Shown here one piece after another: positions 1 to 8,443 of a DNA stretch of 12,657 bases. Numbering within the stretch: position 1 is the first letter of the stretch; each line of letters begins with the position of its first letter. The notes under the pieces were generated by a model that did not search any database, was not told the origin of the DNA, and worked only from the letters and a program-made list of their open reading frames with translations. The DNA comes from JBDHZU01 sp039812085 (GTDB lineage Bacteria; Actinomycetota; Actinomycetes; S36-B12; UBA10799): the NCBI GenBank assembly GCA_039812085.1, contig JBDHZU010000051.1, positions 1-12,657 on the forward strand, given 5' to 3'. A program made the position numbers and the translations under genes.

Positions 1-1
1 G

Positions 2-328
2 ACCGCCAAGCTGGCAGCAGCGCGAGCAACATTGCGTCACGACATTGGGGTGGCTCGCACCGCCTATGTGAAGGCAGTGAATGCAGCAGAAAAGTCATTC
101 AATGCGGCAACGAAGCCTGATCGCCGCGCATTGAAGTTGGCACTTGCCGCAGCGACCACCCGCGATGCGCGTATTGCTGCTTGGAAGGCATACCGGACTG
201 CGGTAGCGGCTGACCTCGCGACGTTGAAGAGCGCTGTCAAGACTGCCCGCACTGCATACAACACGGCAGCATCGACTGCCTGGAAGAACTACAAGGCAGC
301 CGTGGCGGCAGCATCGAGCAAAGCTTGA
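2..328 (+). CDS. Alanine/lysine-rich helical protein, C-terminal part (partial at left edge)
   Basis: The frame is open to the left edge and ends at TGA 326-328. The TTG at 32 is only an internal codon in this reading, so the real start probably lies outside the window. About 108 residues are visible, nearly half Ala, with regularly spaced Lys/Arg and Tyr/Trp and no Cys or obvious membrane segment. Related units recur, such as ARTAYVKAVNAA, AWKAYRTAVAA and AWKNYKAAVAAA, which suggests a degenerate internal repeat of roughly 20-30 residues forming long amphipathic helices or a coiled coil. I do not recognise a family. A secreted or surface Ala-rich repeat protein and a nucleoid-associated basic protein are both possible, and the missing N-terminus (signal peptide or not) would decide. 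A strong terminator follows 20 bp after the stop, so this is the last gene of its transcript. Confidence 0.6.
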   Translation, partial: TAKLAAARATLRHDIGVARTAYVKAVNAAEKSFNAATKPDRRALKLALAAATTRDARIAAWKAYRTAVAADLATLKSAVKTARTAYNTAASTAWKNYKAAVAAASSKA

Positions 329-348
329 CCTGCTCGCCTCGTACTAGT

Positions 349-390
349 CGATGGCCTTCACCGTGATGATCGGTGGAGGCCATCGCTTTT
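349..390 (+). terminator. Rho-independent terminator after the Ala-rich gene
   Basis: A 14-bp stem (349-362 with 372-385, all Watson-Crick apart from one G-T pair) encloses a 9-nt loop and is followed by CTTTT at 386-390. It lies 20 bp downstream of the stop codon at 328 and upstream of dcd, so it separates the two transcripts. Confidence 0.85.
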
Positions 391-494
391 GTGCAGATGA
401 ATATTGACGCGCCCGCCCAACCACGTCATGTGCTGTGGTGAGGCGGGTTAGGGTTCTGTCCACCTGCATTGAACAGACGATGTGCCGGGCCATG

Positions 495-500
495 AAGGGG
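495..500 (+). promoter_or_regulatory. Shine-Dalgarno AAGGGG fixing the GTG start of dcd
   Basis: AAGGGG sits six bases upstream of GTG 507. Starting there gives the N-terminus MILSDGTIRK, which matches the usual M(L)LSD opening of actinobacterial dCTP deaminases. The upstream in-frame GTG (435) and ATG (492) would add residues not seen in the family, so they were not chosen. Confidence 0.75.
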
Positions 501-506
501 ACTGAC

Positions 507-1070
507 GTGATCCTGTCGGATGGAACAATCCGCAAGCTGATTGCCAACGGCGATTTGGTCATCGACCCCATCACGCCTGAACAGATTCAACCGGCCAGCG
601 TGGATGTCCGTTTGGACAAAGAGTTCCTGGTTTTCCGCAACCACACGTCAGAGGTCATTGACCCGTTCAACAAGCGCGAAGACCTGATGGAGAAGGTGAC
701 CGTCGACGACGGCGACGCATTCGTGCTGCATCCCGGTGAGTTCGTGCTCGGGTCAACCCTTGAGGTAGTGGGACTGCCGGATGACCTTGTCGCTCGGGTA
801 GAAGGAAAATCCAGCCTTGGTCGGTTGGGGCTGCTCATCCATGCGACTGCAGGATTCGTCGATCCGATGTTCAAGGGTCAAGTCACTCTGGAACTGTCTA
901 ACGTCGCCACGTTGCCGATCAAGCTCTGGCCTGGCATGCGGATCGGTCAGTTCAGCTTCCACAAGATCGATGCATCCGTGGAACGCGGTTACGGGCATCC
1001 AGAACTCGGTTCCAAGTACCAGAACCAGGCTGGCCCAGTGGCATCGCAGTACCAGAAGAATCCACGCTGA
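507..1070 (+). CDS. dcd: dCTP deaminase, probably bifunctional (dUMP-forming)
   Basis: This cytoplasmic enzyme of pyrimidine nucleotide synthesis deaminates dCTP; in the bifunctional subgroup it also removes pyrophosphate, giving dUMP for thymidylate synthase. With the GTG start at 507 the protein is 187 residues, close to the usual ~190. Visible motifs are ILSD at the N-terminus, QPASVDVRL (28-36), FVLHPGEFVLGST (72-84), the trimer/active-site segment KSSLGRLGLL (101-110) followed by HATAGFVDP (112-120), the catalytic Glu129 in TLELSN, and the C-terminal GSKYQ (168-172) of the nucleotide-closing lid. The ATAGF stretch resembles the mycobacterial bifunctional enzyme rather than the E. coli dCTP-only enzyme (AHRID), so direct dUMP formation is inferred, not shown. 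The gene stands alone, with a terminator upstream and a convergent neighbour downstream. I see no convincing promoter in 391-494. Confidence 0.93.
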   Translation: MILSDGTIRKLIANGDLVIDPITPEQIQPASVDVRLDKEFLVFRNHTSEVIDPFNKREDLMEKVTVDDGDAFVLHPGEFVLGSTLEVVGLPDDLVARVEGKSSLGRLGLLIHATAGFVDPMFKGQVTLELSNVATLPIKLWPGMRIGQFSFHKIDASVERGYGHPELGSKYQNQAGPVASQYQKNPR

Positions 1071-1077
1071 CTGCCTT

Positions 1078-1095
1078 GCGCTGAGTCGTTAGCGC
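1078..1095. other. Weak hairpin between convergent dcd and Fe-S oxidoreductase genes
   Basis: GCGCT (1078-1082) and AGCGC (1091-1095) can pair over an 8-nt loop. A wider CTGCC (1071-1075)/GGCAG (1109-1113 or 1114-1118) pairing encloses it. No T-run follows on either strand, so a transcription terminator role is only possible. Nothing else is recognisable in 1071-1197. Confidence 0.25.
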
Positions 1096-1197
1096 ATTCA
1101 CACCAACGGGCAGGGCAGTCGTACTTTCTGAACTCTGAATGCTGGTTACTCAGTGGGTTATGCGGGCTTGATGGCCAGCCGCCGACCCACGGAGTTG

Positions 1198-3417
1198 CTA
1201 CTCCTTAACGGAGTTGAGCAGCAGGCTCGCAACGTCCAAGACCTCGACGCTCTCGTCTGCGGTGCCTTCCTGCTTGCGGACCGTGGTTCCGTCGGTCAGC
1301 ATCACGTTGCAGAACGGGCACCCCACGGCGATCTTGGTGGCACCCGTACCGAGCGCCTCGTCCGACCGGTTGACGTTGATCCGAGATCCCAGCGTTTCTT
1401 CCATCCACATGCGAGCACCGCCGGCGCCGCAGCAGAAGGACTTGTCGCCGGAACGCTCCATCTCCACCAGCTTCACGCCGGGCACGCTGGCCACGAGTTC
1501 GCGCGGTGGGATGTAGACGTTGTTGTGACGACCCAGGTAGCACGGATCGTGGTAGGTGACCTTCTCGTCGATCGGCTTCAACGGCGTGATCTTGCCGTCG
1601 GCCTGAAGCTGGGCGAGCAACTGCGTGTGGTGAACCACGTCGTAGTTTCCACCCAGCTCGGGGTATTCACGACCAATCGTGTTCAAGCAGTGCGGGCAGG
1701 TGACGACGATCTTCTTGGCCTTGATCTCGTTGAGCACCTCAACGTTCTGCATGGCCTGCATTTGGTAGACGAACTCGTTGCCTGCTCGACGCACCGAGTC
1801 TCCGGTGCAGGTCTCACCTTCACCGAGCACCATGAAGTCAACCCCGGCAATGTGCAGCAGTTCGGCCACGGCCTTGGTGGTTCGTTTGGCGCGATCTTCG
1901 AAGGCGCCAGCGCAACCGACCCAGAACAGGTACTCGACGTCGTCCGGAATCTCGTCTTCGCCGTCCATGCCGAACACGCGAACGTCGAAGTCGACTTCTT
2001 CGATCCAGGCGTTACGCATTGACGGGCTCATGCCCCACGGGTTGCCCTTCTGCTCAACGTTCTTGAACAGACCGTTGAGTTCAGCCGGGAAGTCGGACTC
2101 GATCATCACCATGTTGCGGCGTAGATCCACGAAGTGATCGATGTGCTCGATGTCTACTGGGCACTGATTGACGCAGGCGCCGCACATGGTGCACGACCAC
2201 AGCGAATCCTCGTCAATGACCGGACCTTCAGTGGAGCGGTGCCCATCGGCGGTGTAGCCGTCGGTGTCGCGATGCGGATCCATATCGCGCGAACCCACCA
2301 TGGGCCGTTCGACCAGCGCGCGCATCTCTGGCCCGAGCTTGTCCAACAGTTCTTCGTTGTGCTCGCCCATCTCGTCGCGCTTGCCAGCACCAGCGGTCGC
2401 GAGTACGTAGGGCGCGGTGTTGAACAGCTGATCGCGAATGTCCATCACCATCAACTTGGGGCTCAGCGGCTTCTCGGTGTTCCACGCTGGGCACTGCGAC
2501 TGACAACGACCACACTCGGTGCAACTCGTGACATCCAGCAGGTCTTTCCAAGTGAAGTCGTCCACTCGACCCACGCCAAAGACTGCATCGTCGGCAGGAT
2601 CCTCGAAGTCGATCTTTTCGCCATTGGAGTACATCGGCAGCAGCGGTCCGAGTGCATTCGGGCGACGACTGAACATGATGTTGATCGGGGCAACAAAGAT
2701 GTGCAGGTGCTTGCTGTACAGCACGATGATCAAGAAGCCCAAGATGACTGAGCAGTGCAGCCAGATACCGATCGTCTCGACCCATTCCAGGGTGCTGTGA
2801 GACAGCCCGCTCATCAGGTTTCCGGCCCAGTTAGAGACGAAGGCTCCGGGGATGTGCCCGTCGTAGTAGAGCTGGCTCTTGGCTCCGCGGTAAAGGGTCA
2901 GCGTCCAGGCCACGTTGAAGATCATGAACAGAATCAGCCAGGCACCGGAAGTGTGTGAACCGAAGAAGCGTGACCAACGGCCACGGTCCTTGGGGTTGTT
3001 GCGCAGTCGAATGATCGTGAACGTCACGATGCCGACAAGTACGAGCACGATGAATAGGTCTTCGGCGAAGCGAACGATCGGCCAGTCGCCAATAACCGGG
3101 AAGTGCCAGTTACTCCAGATCAATTCACCGAAGGCCTCCACCACGGTGATGCCCAGGATGATGAACGCCCACATTGTGAAGGCATGCGCAATACCCGGGA
3201 TCGTCCACTTGAGTAGCTTCTTCTGCCCCAACACCTCAACGGTCTGGGTCTCAATGATGGTGCCCGCAGCGGGTGAGGCGGGACGGTCGACCGTGGGACG
3301 ACCAGAACGCACCAGCTTGAACAGCGTGAGCGCGCGTCGTGCAGCGAAAGCCAGACAGACGACCGTAATCAGCGCACCGACAATGAGTCGGATGAGCATC
3401 ATTTGGGACTGATCCAC
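1198..3417 (-). CDS. Membrane-bound Fe-S oxidoreductase, HdrD/GlpC-like with CCG domains
   Basis: This 739-residue protein appears to be a membrane electron-transfer reductase. The N-terminus has about five hydrophobic helices (near 7-27, 76-96, 118-138, 158-178 and 214-234), some containing His, in the manner of NarI-like haem-b cytochrome domains. Two ferredoxin motifs follow: Cys299/302/305/309 and Cys409/412/415/419. Then come two CCG (heterodisulfide-reductase) domains with Cys502, 537, 574 and 577 and Cys626, 662, 663, 700 and 703. Known relatives are HdrD and GlpC and the large actinobacterial Fe-S reductases such as M. tuberculosis Rv0338c; their physiological donor and acceptor are poorly defined, so none is assigned here. 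The start is GTG at 3417-3415, preceded by GAGGGG (minus strand, about 9 nt upstream); an ATG at codon 6 is an alternative. The gene is intact, on its own, and convergent with dcd. Confidence 0.88.
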   Translation of the reverse strand: MDQSQMMLIRLIVGALITVVCLAFAARRALTLFKLVRSGRPTVDRPASPAAGTIIETQTVEVLGQKKLLKWTIPGIAHAFTMWAFIILGITVVEAFGELIWSNWHFPVIGDWPIVRFAEDLFIVLVLVGIVTFTIIRLRNNPKDRGRWSRFFGSHTSGAWLILFMIFNVAWTLTLYRGAKSQLYYDGHIPGAFVSNWAGNLMSGLSHSTLEWVETIGIWLHCSVILGFLIIVLYSKHLHIFVAPINIMFSRRPNALGPLLPMYSNGEKIDFEDPADDAVFGVGRVDDFTWKDLLDVTSCTECGRCQSQCPAWNTEKPLSPKLMVMDIRDQLFNTAPYVLATAGAGKRDEMGEHNEELLDKLGPEMRALVERPMVGSRDMDPHRDTDGYTADGHRSTEGPVIDEDSLWSCTMCGACVNQCPVDIEHIDHFVDLRRNMVMIESDFPAELNGLFKNVEQKGNPWGMSPSMRNAWIEEVDFDVRVFGMDGEDEIPDDVEYLFWVGCAGAFEDRAKRTTKAVAELLHIAGVDFMVLGEGETCTGDSVRRAGNEFVYQMQAMQNVEVLNEIKAKKIVVTCPHCLNTIGREYPELGGNYDVVHHTQLLAQLQADGKITPLKPIDEKVTYHDPCYLGRHNNVYIPPRELVASVPGVKLVEMERSGDKSFCCGAGGARMWMEETLGSRINVNRSDEALGTGATKIAVGCPFCNVMLTDGTTVRKQEGTADESVEVLDVASLLLNSVKE

Positions 3418-3440
3418 CGTTTAGTTCCCCTCAGGGTGCA

Positions 3441-3456
3441 CGCAAATGTCTTTGCG
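3441..3456. promoter_or_regulatory. Short perfect inverted repeat upstream of the Fe-S oxidoreductase gene
   Basis: CGCAAA-TGTC-TTTGCG is a perfect 6+6 inverted repeat 24 bp upstream of the GTG start. On the minus strand it lies between the start and any promoter further right, so it may be a small 5'-UTR hairpin or an operator. I could not place reliable -10 and -35 boxes around it. Confidence 0.3.
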
Positions 3457-3501
3457 CTGTGGGCATAGAGATCTCCTAGTGAGAATACGGGCCGGAAATC
3501 G

Positions 3502-3541
3502 CCCCACTGGTCACGACCCTCGCAAATTGTGACGTGGTGGG
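3502..3541 (-). terminator. Possible terminator hairpin after the lipoprotein gene
   Basis: Left arm 3502-3514 and right arm 3529-3541 can form a bulged stem (GTCAC with GTGAC, then CCAC with GTGG, then CC with GG) over a 14-nt loop, eight bases beyond the lipoprotein stop in the direction of its transcription. No U-run follows, so it is weak as an intrinsic terminator and could instead be an operator. Confidence 0.3.
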
Positions 3542-3548
3542 TCGCCGC

Positions 3549-4148
3549 TTAAGACTTCGGCCAGTCCTTCAACGGGTTGAGCGCATCCCAGTAATCCTGC
3601 TCGGGAATCTCTGGCGGGAGTTTGTCCACCTGTTCCTTGCCGGCAGCAGTGATGTAGTCCGCCCAGTCTTTGGGAACCCCGGATGGTTGCTGAGTGACCA
3701 ACAGGTTGGCCAGTGTGTCATCCAGATTCACGAGTTCAGGCTTGACGACTTGGTTGTAGTTCGGCGCTGTGCCGGTGGGAAGCGGTTGTCCGGCACCCCA
3801 TCCCTGGACCAGTAATCGTTCAACGGATAGTTGCTGCGCGATCTGGGCAGAGATGACCTTGGTCGCGAAGGCAGCAGGAACGTTGCCGGATGAGGTCTTG
3901 CTGACGAAGGTCTTGGTTGTTTTGGCAGCAGCAGCGTTGTCCGCGATGGGCAGGTTCTGGTCGTAGATCGCCCATGCGCCTTGTTTGGCCAGTTCTAGGC
4001 GGGCACGCACGGTCTGTGCCATCTGTTCGGCGGATTTCTTCGCAAAGCCGTTGCCTGATGAAGCTGTTCCATTGTCGGAACAGCCAACCAAAGCAATCCC
4101 GGCAAGCAGCGCGACGACCGCGGCACCTATTGCTGATTTGCGCGTCAT
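3549..4148 (-). CDS. Putative lipoprotein resembling secreted AroQ-type chorismate mutase
   Basis: With ATG at 4148-4146 the product is 199 residues and begins with a classic lipoprotein signal: basic MTRK, a hydrophobic stretch at 6-20, and lipobox LVGC with Cys23. It should be exported and anchored to the outer face of the membrane. Upstream in-frame codons would bury this signal, so they were rejected. The mature part is helical. Residues 46-70 (VRARLELAKQ ... NLPIAD) and the later FATKVISAQIAQQ (94-106) resemble helices 1 and 3 of secreted gamma-class AroQ chorismate mutases. However, the lysine expected about five residues before LPI is Ile61, and the acidic/basic residues after LPI.D are mostly Ala. 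It may therefore be a non-catalytic relative or only share the fold. It is divergent from dnaK, with the HAIR operator between them, and is the last gene before the Fe-S reductase. Confidence 0.6.
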   Translation of the reverse strand: MTRKSAIGAAVVALLAGIALVGCSDNGTASSGNGFAKKSAEQMAQTVRARLELAKQGAWAIYDQNLPIADNAAAAKTTKTFVSKTSSGNVPAAFATKVISAQIAQQLSVERLLVQGWGAGQPLPTGTAPNYNQVVKPELVNLDDTLANLLVTQQPSGVPKDWADYITAAGKEQVDKLPPEIPEQDYWDALNPLKDWPKS

Positions 4149-4170
4149 ACGCCCGAACTTAGGGCGTATG
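4146..4170. promoter_or_regulatory. Perfect 9+9 inverted repeat spanning the lipoprotein start codon
   Basis: CATACGCCC (4146-4154) and GGGCGTATG (4162-4170) are exact reverse complements separated by 7 bp, and the left arm contains the start codon (minus strand, 4148-4146). No clear Shine-Dalgarno sequence precedes this ATG. The repeat may be an operator, or an mRNA hairpin that hides the start. Confidence 0.5.
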
Positions 4171-4206
4171 GCCGGTGCCGTAGGGGAACACACGCCAGGT
4201 AGCGTA

Positions 4207-4227
4207 CTTGAGTCATATCGACTCAAG
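4207..4227. promoter_or_regulatory. HAIR operator (HspR-associated inverted repeat)
   Basis: CTTGAGT (4207-4213), seven bases, ACTCAAG (4221-4227) is a perfect match to the known HAIR consensus bound by HspR in actinobacteria. It lies 149 bp upstream of dnaK and 59 bp upstream of the divergent lipoprotein start. HspR is encoded at the end of the same operon (8058-8399), which gives the known feedback loop: DnaK-HspR represses the operon until heat draws DnaK away. It could also affect the lipoprotein promoter. Confidence 0.93.
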
Positions 4228-4290
4228 TTTTCTGAACTAACTATTGACATAATATATGAACCTTGACAAACTAGATGACATAACAATTCG
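4228..4290 (+). promoter_or_regulatory. Probable dnaK operon promoter region
   Basis: This is a short AT-rich stretch just downstream of HAIR in otherwise GC-richer DNA. It holds two exact TTGACA hexamers (4244-4249 and 4263-4268) and -10-like words (CATAAT at 4248-4253, TAACAA at 4281-4286). None of these pair at the canonical 16-18 bp spacing, so the precise promoter and start site cannot be assigned by eye. Confidence 0.5.
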
Positions 4291-4291
4291 T

Positions 4292-4356
4292 CTCTGCCTC
4301 GTGAGGGCAGAGCCCACATACATCGAAAAGCGAACATCCGCCTGCCCTACGCAGGC
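4292..4356 (+). other. Two hairpins in the dnaK 5' leader
   Basis: Hairpin 1: CTCTGCC (4292-4298) pairs with GGCAGAG (4306-4312), 7 bp, 7-nt loop. Hairpin 2: GCCTGC (4340-4345) pairs with GCAGGC (4351-4356), 6 bp, loop CCTAC. The ribosome site AAGGAG (4362-4367) is only six bases beyond hairpin 2 and remains free. The pair may affect mRNA stability or ribosome access in the heat-shock transcript. Confidence 0.45.
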
Positions 4357-4375
4357 ATAAGAAGGAGAGAAAGAC

Positions 4376-6237
<1,862 letters not shown>

Positions 6238-6241
<4 letters not shown>

Positions 6242-6846
6242 GCACCAACAGTGACGGCGTAACCGGTGAACCGGAACCGGATGAAGACTCCATCCGGTTC
6301 ACCGACAAGCGCCGACTCGATCCCGAGACCGGAGAGGTTCGCCAACCGCAACCTGCGGCAGACGAACCAGGCGAACCAGACCCGGACAACTCGGCGAGTG
6401 ACCTCACGGTGGAAGACATCACCAATGAGGCCAATGCCGATGAGCGTGTGACGGAACTGACCGATGATCTGCAGCGTGTGAGCGCGGAATACGCGAACTA
6501 TCGCAAGCGGACCGAACGTGATCGAGTGCTGATCGCCGAGACCGCGCAAGCGAATTTGCTGCTTGAGTTCTTGCCGGTTCTGGAAGACATCGAGCGTGCT
6601 CGCGCGCATGAAGAGCTGACCGGTGGATTCAAGACGGTCGCCGAGTCATTGGAGTCGGTGGCAGCAAAGGCTGGATTGGAATCCTTCGGAGAACCCGGAG
6701 ACGTGTTCGATCCAGAACTGCACGAGGCCATGACCCATACCGAGGGAGAAGGCCACGAAGCCCCAATCTGCTCAGCGATCTATGAACGCGGTTACCGCTT
6801 CAAGGATCGGGTGATTCGCCCCGCGCGCGTGGCAGTCAGTGAGTGA
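6238..6846 (+). CDS. grpE: Nucleotide exchange factor GrpE
   Basis: This 202-residue co-chaperone releases ADP from DnaK. The start is GTG at 6238, overlapping the dnaK stop as GTGA. The first ~65 residues are acidic and Pro-rich, probably disordered, as is common in actinobacterial GrpE. Residues ~70-125 form the dimerising coiled coil and contain the signature ANYRKRTERD (86-95). The region 157-165 (FDPELHEAM) and the C-terminal YERGYRFKDRVIRPARVAV (182-200) form the beta domain that contacts the DnaK ATPase domain. The gene is complete, with a normal start for a coupled operon gene and no frameshift. Thirty-nine bases separate it from dnaJ. Confidence 0.97.
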
Positions 6847-6885
6847 AGAACGCCGTGAGCTGCGTCAGAAAGGAGGTGCTCGGCG

Positions 6886-8061
6886 ATGAGTGACGAAATC
6901 AAACGTGACTGGTTAGAGAAAGACTTCTACAAGTCGTTGGGTGTCTCCAAGAAAGCAGACGACAAAGAGATCAAGAAGGCATATCGGAAGCTCGCCCGCG
7001 AGCTACATCCAGACGCCAACCCGAACAACAAAGAGGCCGAAGAACGCTTCAAAGAAGTTTCCGAAGCCTATGACGTGTTGTCTGACCCGAAGACTCGTAA
7101 GCAGTACGACGAGGCTCGCAGTTTGGGTGGTCGGATCGGGAACTTTGGCGGTTTCGGTGGCGGTCGCGGTCCGGCCGGTGGTCAGAACTTCTCTATGTCG
7201 GACTTGTCGGATCTGTTCGGACAAGGAGCAGGGGGCAACCAAGGTGGTTTCTCCGACGTATTCGGTGGGCTGTTCAACCGCGGTGGTCAACATCAACGAC
7301 CAGTGCGCGGACACGACATCGAAAGCGAAGTCACGCTGAGCTTCACCGATGCGCTCAATGGCGTCACCCTTCCGTTGCGATTGCAGATGGAAGGCCCCTG
7401 CCCAACCTGTGGTGGATCGGGAGCCAAGCCTGGTACTGCACCGCAGCCATGTTCGGCCTGTCAAGGCACCGGTTCCCGAGTGCGCAACCAAGGCGGATTC
7501 GCGTTCTCCGAGCCGTGTCCGGTCTGCATGGGTCGCGGCGCGGTCATTGGCGATCCCTGTCCCACCTGTCATGGAACCGGTGAAGGGACCAACACCAAGA
7601 CCATCAACGCTCGCATCCCCGCCGGGGTACGGGACGGACAGAAGATCCGGCTCAAGAGCAAAGGTGGTCCTGGCGAACACGGCGGAGCCAACGGTGACTT
7701 GTTCATCGTCGTTCATGTGACCCGTGACCCGGTGTTTGGCCGAGACGGAAACAACGTCACTCTGACCGTTCCGGTTGCCTTCGACGAAGCAGCCTTAGGC
7801 GCGAACATCGTGGTACCCACGCCGGACGGTTCCACCGTGACCTTGAAGGTCCCGGCTGGCACTGCCAATGGTCGAAAGTTCCGAGTCCGAGGCAGGGGTG
7901 CGGCGACAAAGACTCCGGGCGACTTGGTCGTCACTGTCACCATCGCTGTTCCCGCGACGTTGTCTGACGAACAAACCGTCGCAGTCGAAGCACTGCGTAC
8001 TGCTCGTGGTGACACCGATCCCCGAGCGGATCTGATGGCAAAAGTAGGTGAGTCCCGATGA
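6886..8061 (+). CDS. dnaJ: Chaperone DnaJ (Hsp40, type I)
   Basis: This 391-residue co-chaperone delivers substrates to DnaK and triggers its ATP hydrolysis. The J domain occupies about residues 12-77 with the essential HPD at 41-43. A Gly/Phe-rich linker follows (about 80-135). The zinc-binding region has four CxxCxGxG repeats at 172-179, 189-196, 211-218 and 225-232 (two zinc sites), then the C-terminal peptide-binding domains. The J domain is preceded by ~11 extra residues, as in other actinobacterial DnaJ1 proteins. The ATG at 6886 has an exceptionally good Shine-Dalgarno, AGGAGGTG (6871-6878), seven bases upstream. This makes translation independent of grpE despite the short gap. The stop overlaps hspR by 4 bp (ATGA). 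Confidence 0.98.
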   Translation: MSDEIKRDWLEKDFYKSLGVSKKADDKEIKKAYRKLARELHPDANPNNKEAEERFKEVSEAYDVLSDPKTRKQYDEARSLGGRIGNFGGFGGGRGPAGGQNFSMSDLSDLFGQGAGGNQGGFSDVFGGLFNRGGQHQRPVRGHDIESEVTLSFTDALNGVTLPLRLQMEGPCPTCGGSGAKPGTAPQPCSACQGTGSRVRNQGGFAFSEPCPVCMGRGAVIGDPCPTCHGTGEGTNTKTINARIPAGVRDGQKIRLKSKGGPGEHGGANGDLFIVVHVTRDPVFGRDGNNVTLTVPVAFDEAALGANIVVPTPDGSTVTLKVPAGTANGRKFRVRGRGAATKTPGDLVVTVTIAVPATLSDEQTVAVEALRTARGDTDPRADLMAKVGESR

Positions 8062-8399
8062 ATCGACTATCTGACGATCAACCCGTCTACGTGATCTCGG
8101 TTGCTGCCCAACTATCGGGGTTGCACCCGCAGACCTTGCGCCAATACGACCGTCTCGGGTTGGTCAGTCCGGATCGCTCGACTGGTCGAAACCGGCTCTA
8201 CTCGATGCAAGACATCATCCGATTGCAACAAGTGCAAGAGCTGGCAGCCGAGGGTTTGAACCTCAGCGGAATCCAGCGAGTGCTGCAACTACAAGCAGAG
8301 GTCGAGTCGCTGCGTCAGCGTCTTGATGCTCACGAACGAGAGAAGACCTCGACTGCTTTGGTCGTGTGGCGACCAGCCAGTCGACGTCGAGCGAACTAA
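8058..8399 (+). CDS. hspR: Heat-shock repressor HspR (MerR family)
   Basis: This 113-residue DNA-binding protein represses the dnaK operon by binding HAIR, with DnaK as co-repressor in known actinobacteria. The MerR-type winged helix lies at about 10-78: VYVISVAAQLSGLHPQTLRQYDRLGL is the helix-turn-helix, and SPDRSTGRNRLYS (37-49) the wing. A coiled-coil helix (about 77-95) follows, then a short tail containing LVVW (101-104) and basic RRR, in line with the hydrophobic C-terminal tail of HspR proteins. The ATG overlaps the dnaJ stop (ATGA). A perfect HAIR site in the same window (4207-4227) supports the assignment as an autoregulatory loop. Confidence 0.96.
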   Translation: MNRLSDDQPVYVISVAAQLSGLHPQTLRQYDRLGLVSPDRSTGRNRLYSMQDIIRLQQVQELAAEGLNLSGIQRVLQLQAEVESLRQRLDAHEREKTSTALVVWRPASRRRAN

Positions 8400-8443
8400 C
8401 ACCCAACAGCAACTAACCAACGAGGAATGGAAGGGGAGACCCG

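Noticed and set aside
391..506. Possible tRNA gene upstream of dcd
   Set aside because: I remember tRNA genes near dcd in some actinobacteria, but no cloverleaf, T-loop or CCA-type end is visible here.
1153..2022. Long plus-strand open frame opposite the Fe-S oxidoreductase (289 codons)
   Set aside because: It lies entirely antisense to a gene whose Cys motifs and domains are intact. Its His/Val/Leu-rich translation has no recognisable domain, as expected of an antisense shadow.
8400..8443. HAIR or CIRCE element upstream of clpB
   Set aside because: Neither CTTGAGT/ACTCAAG nor a CIRCE-type 9-9-9 repeat is present in this gap.
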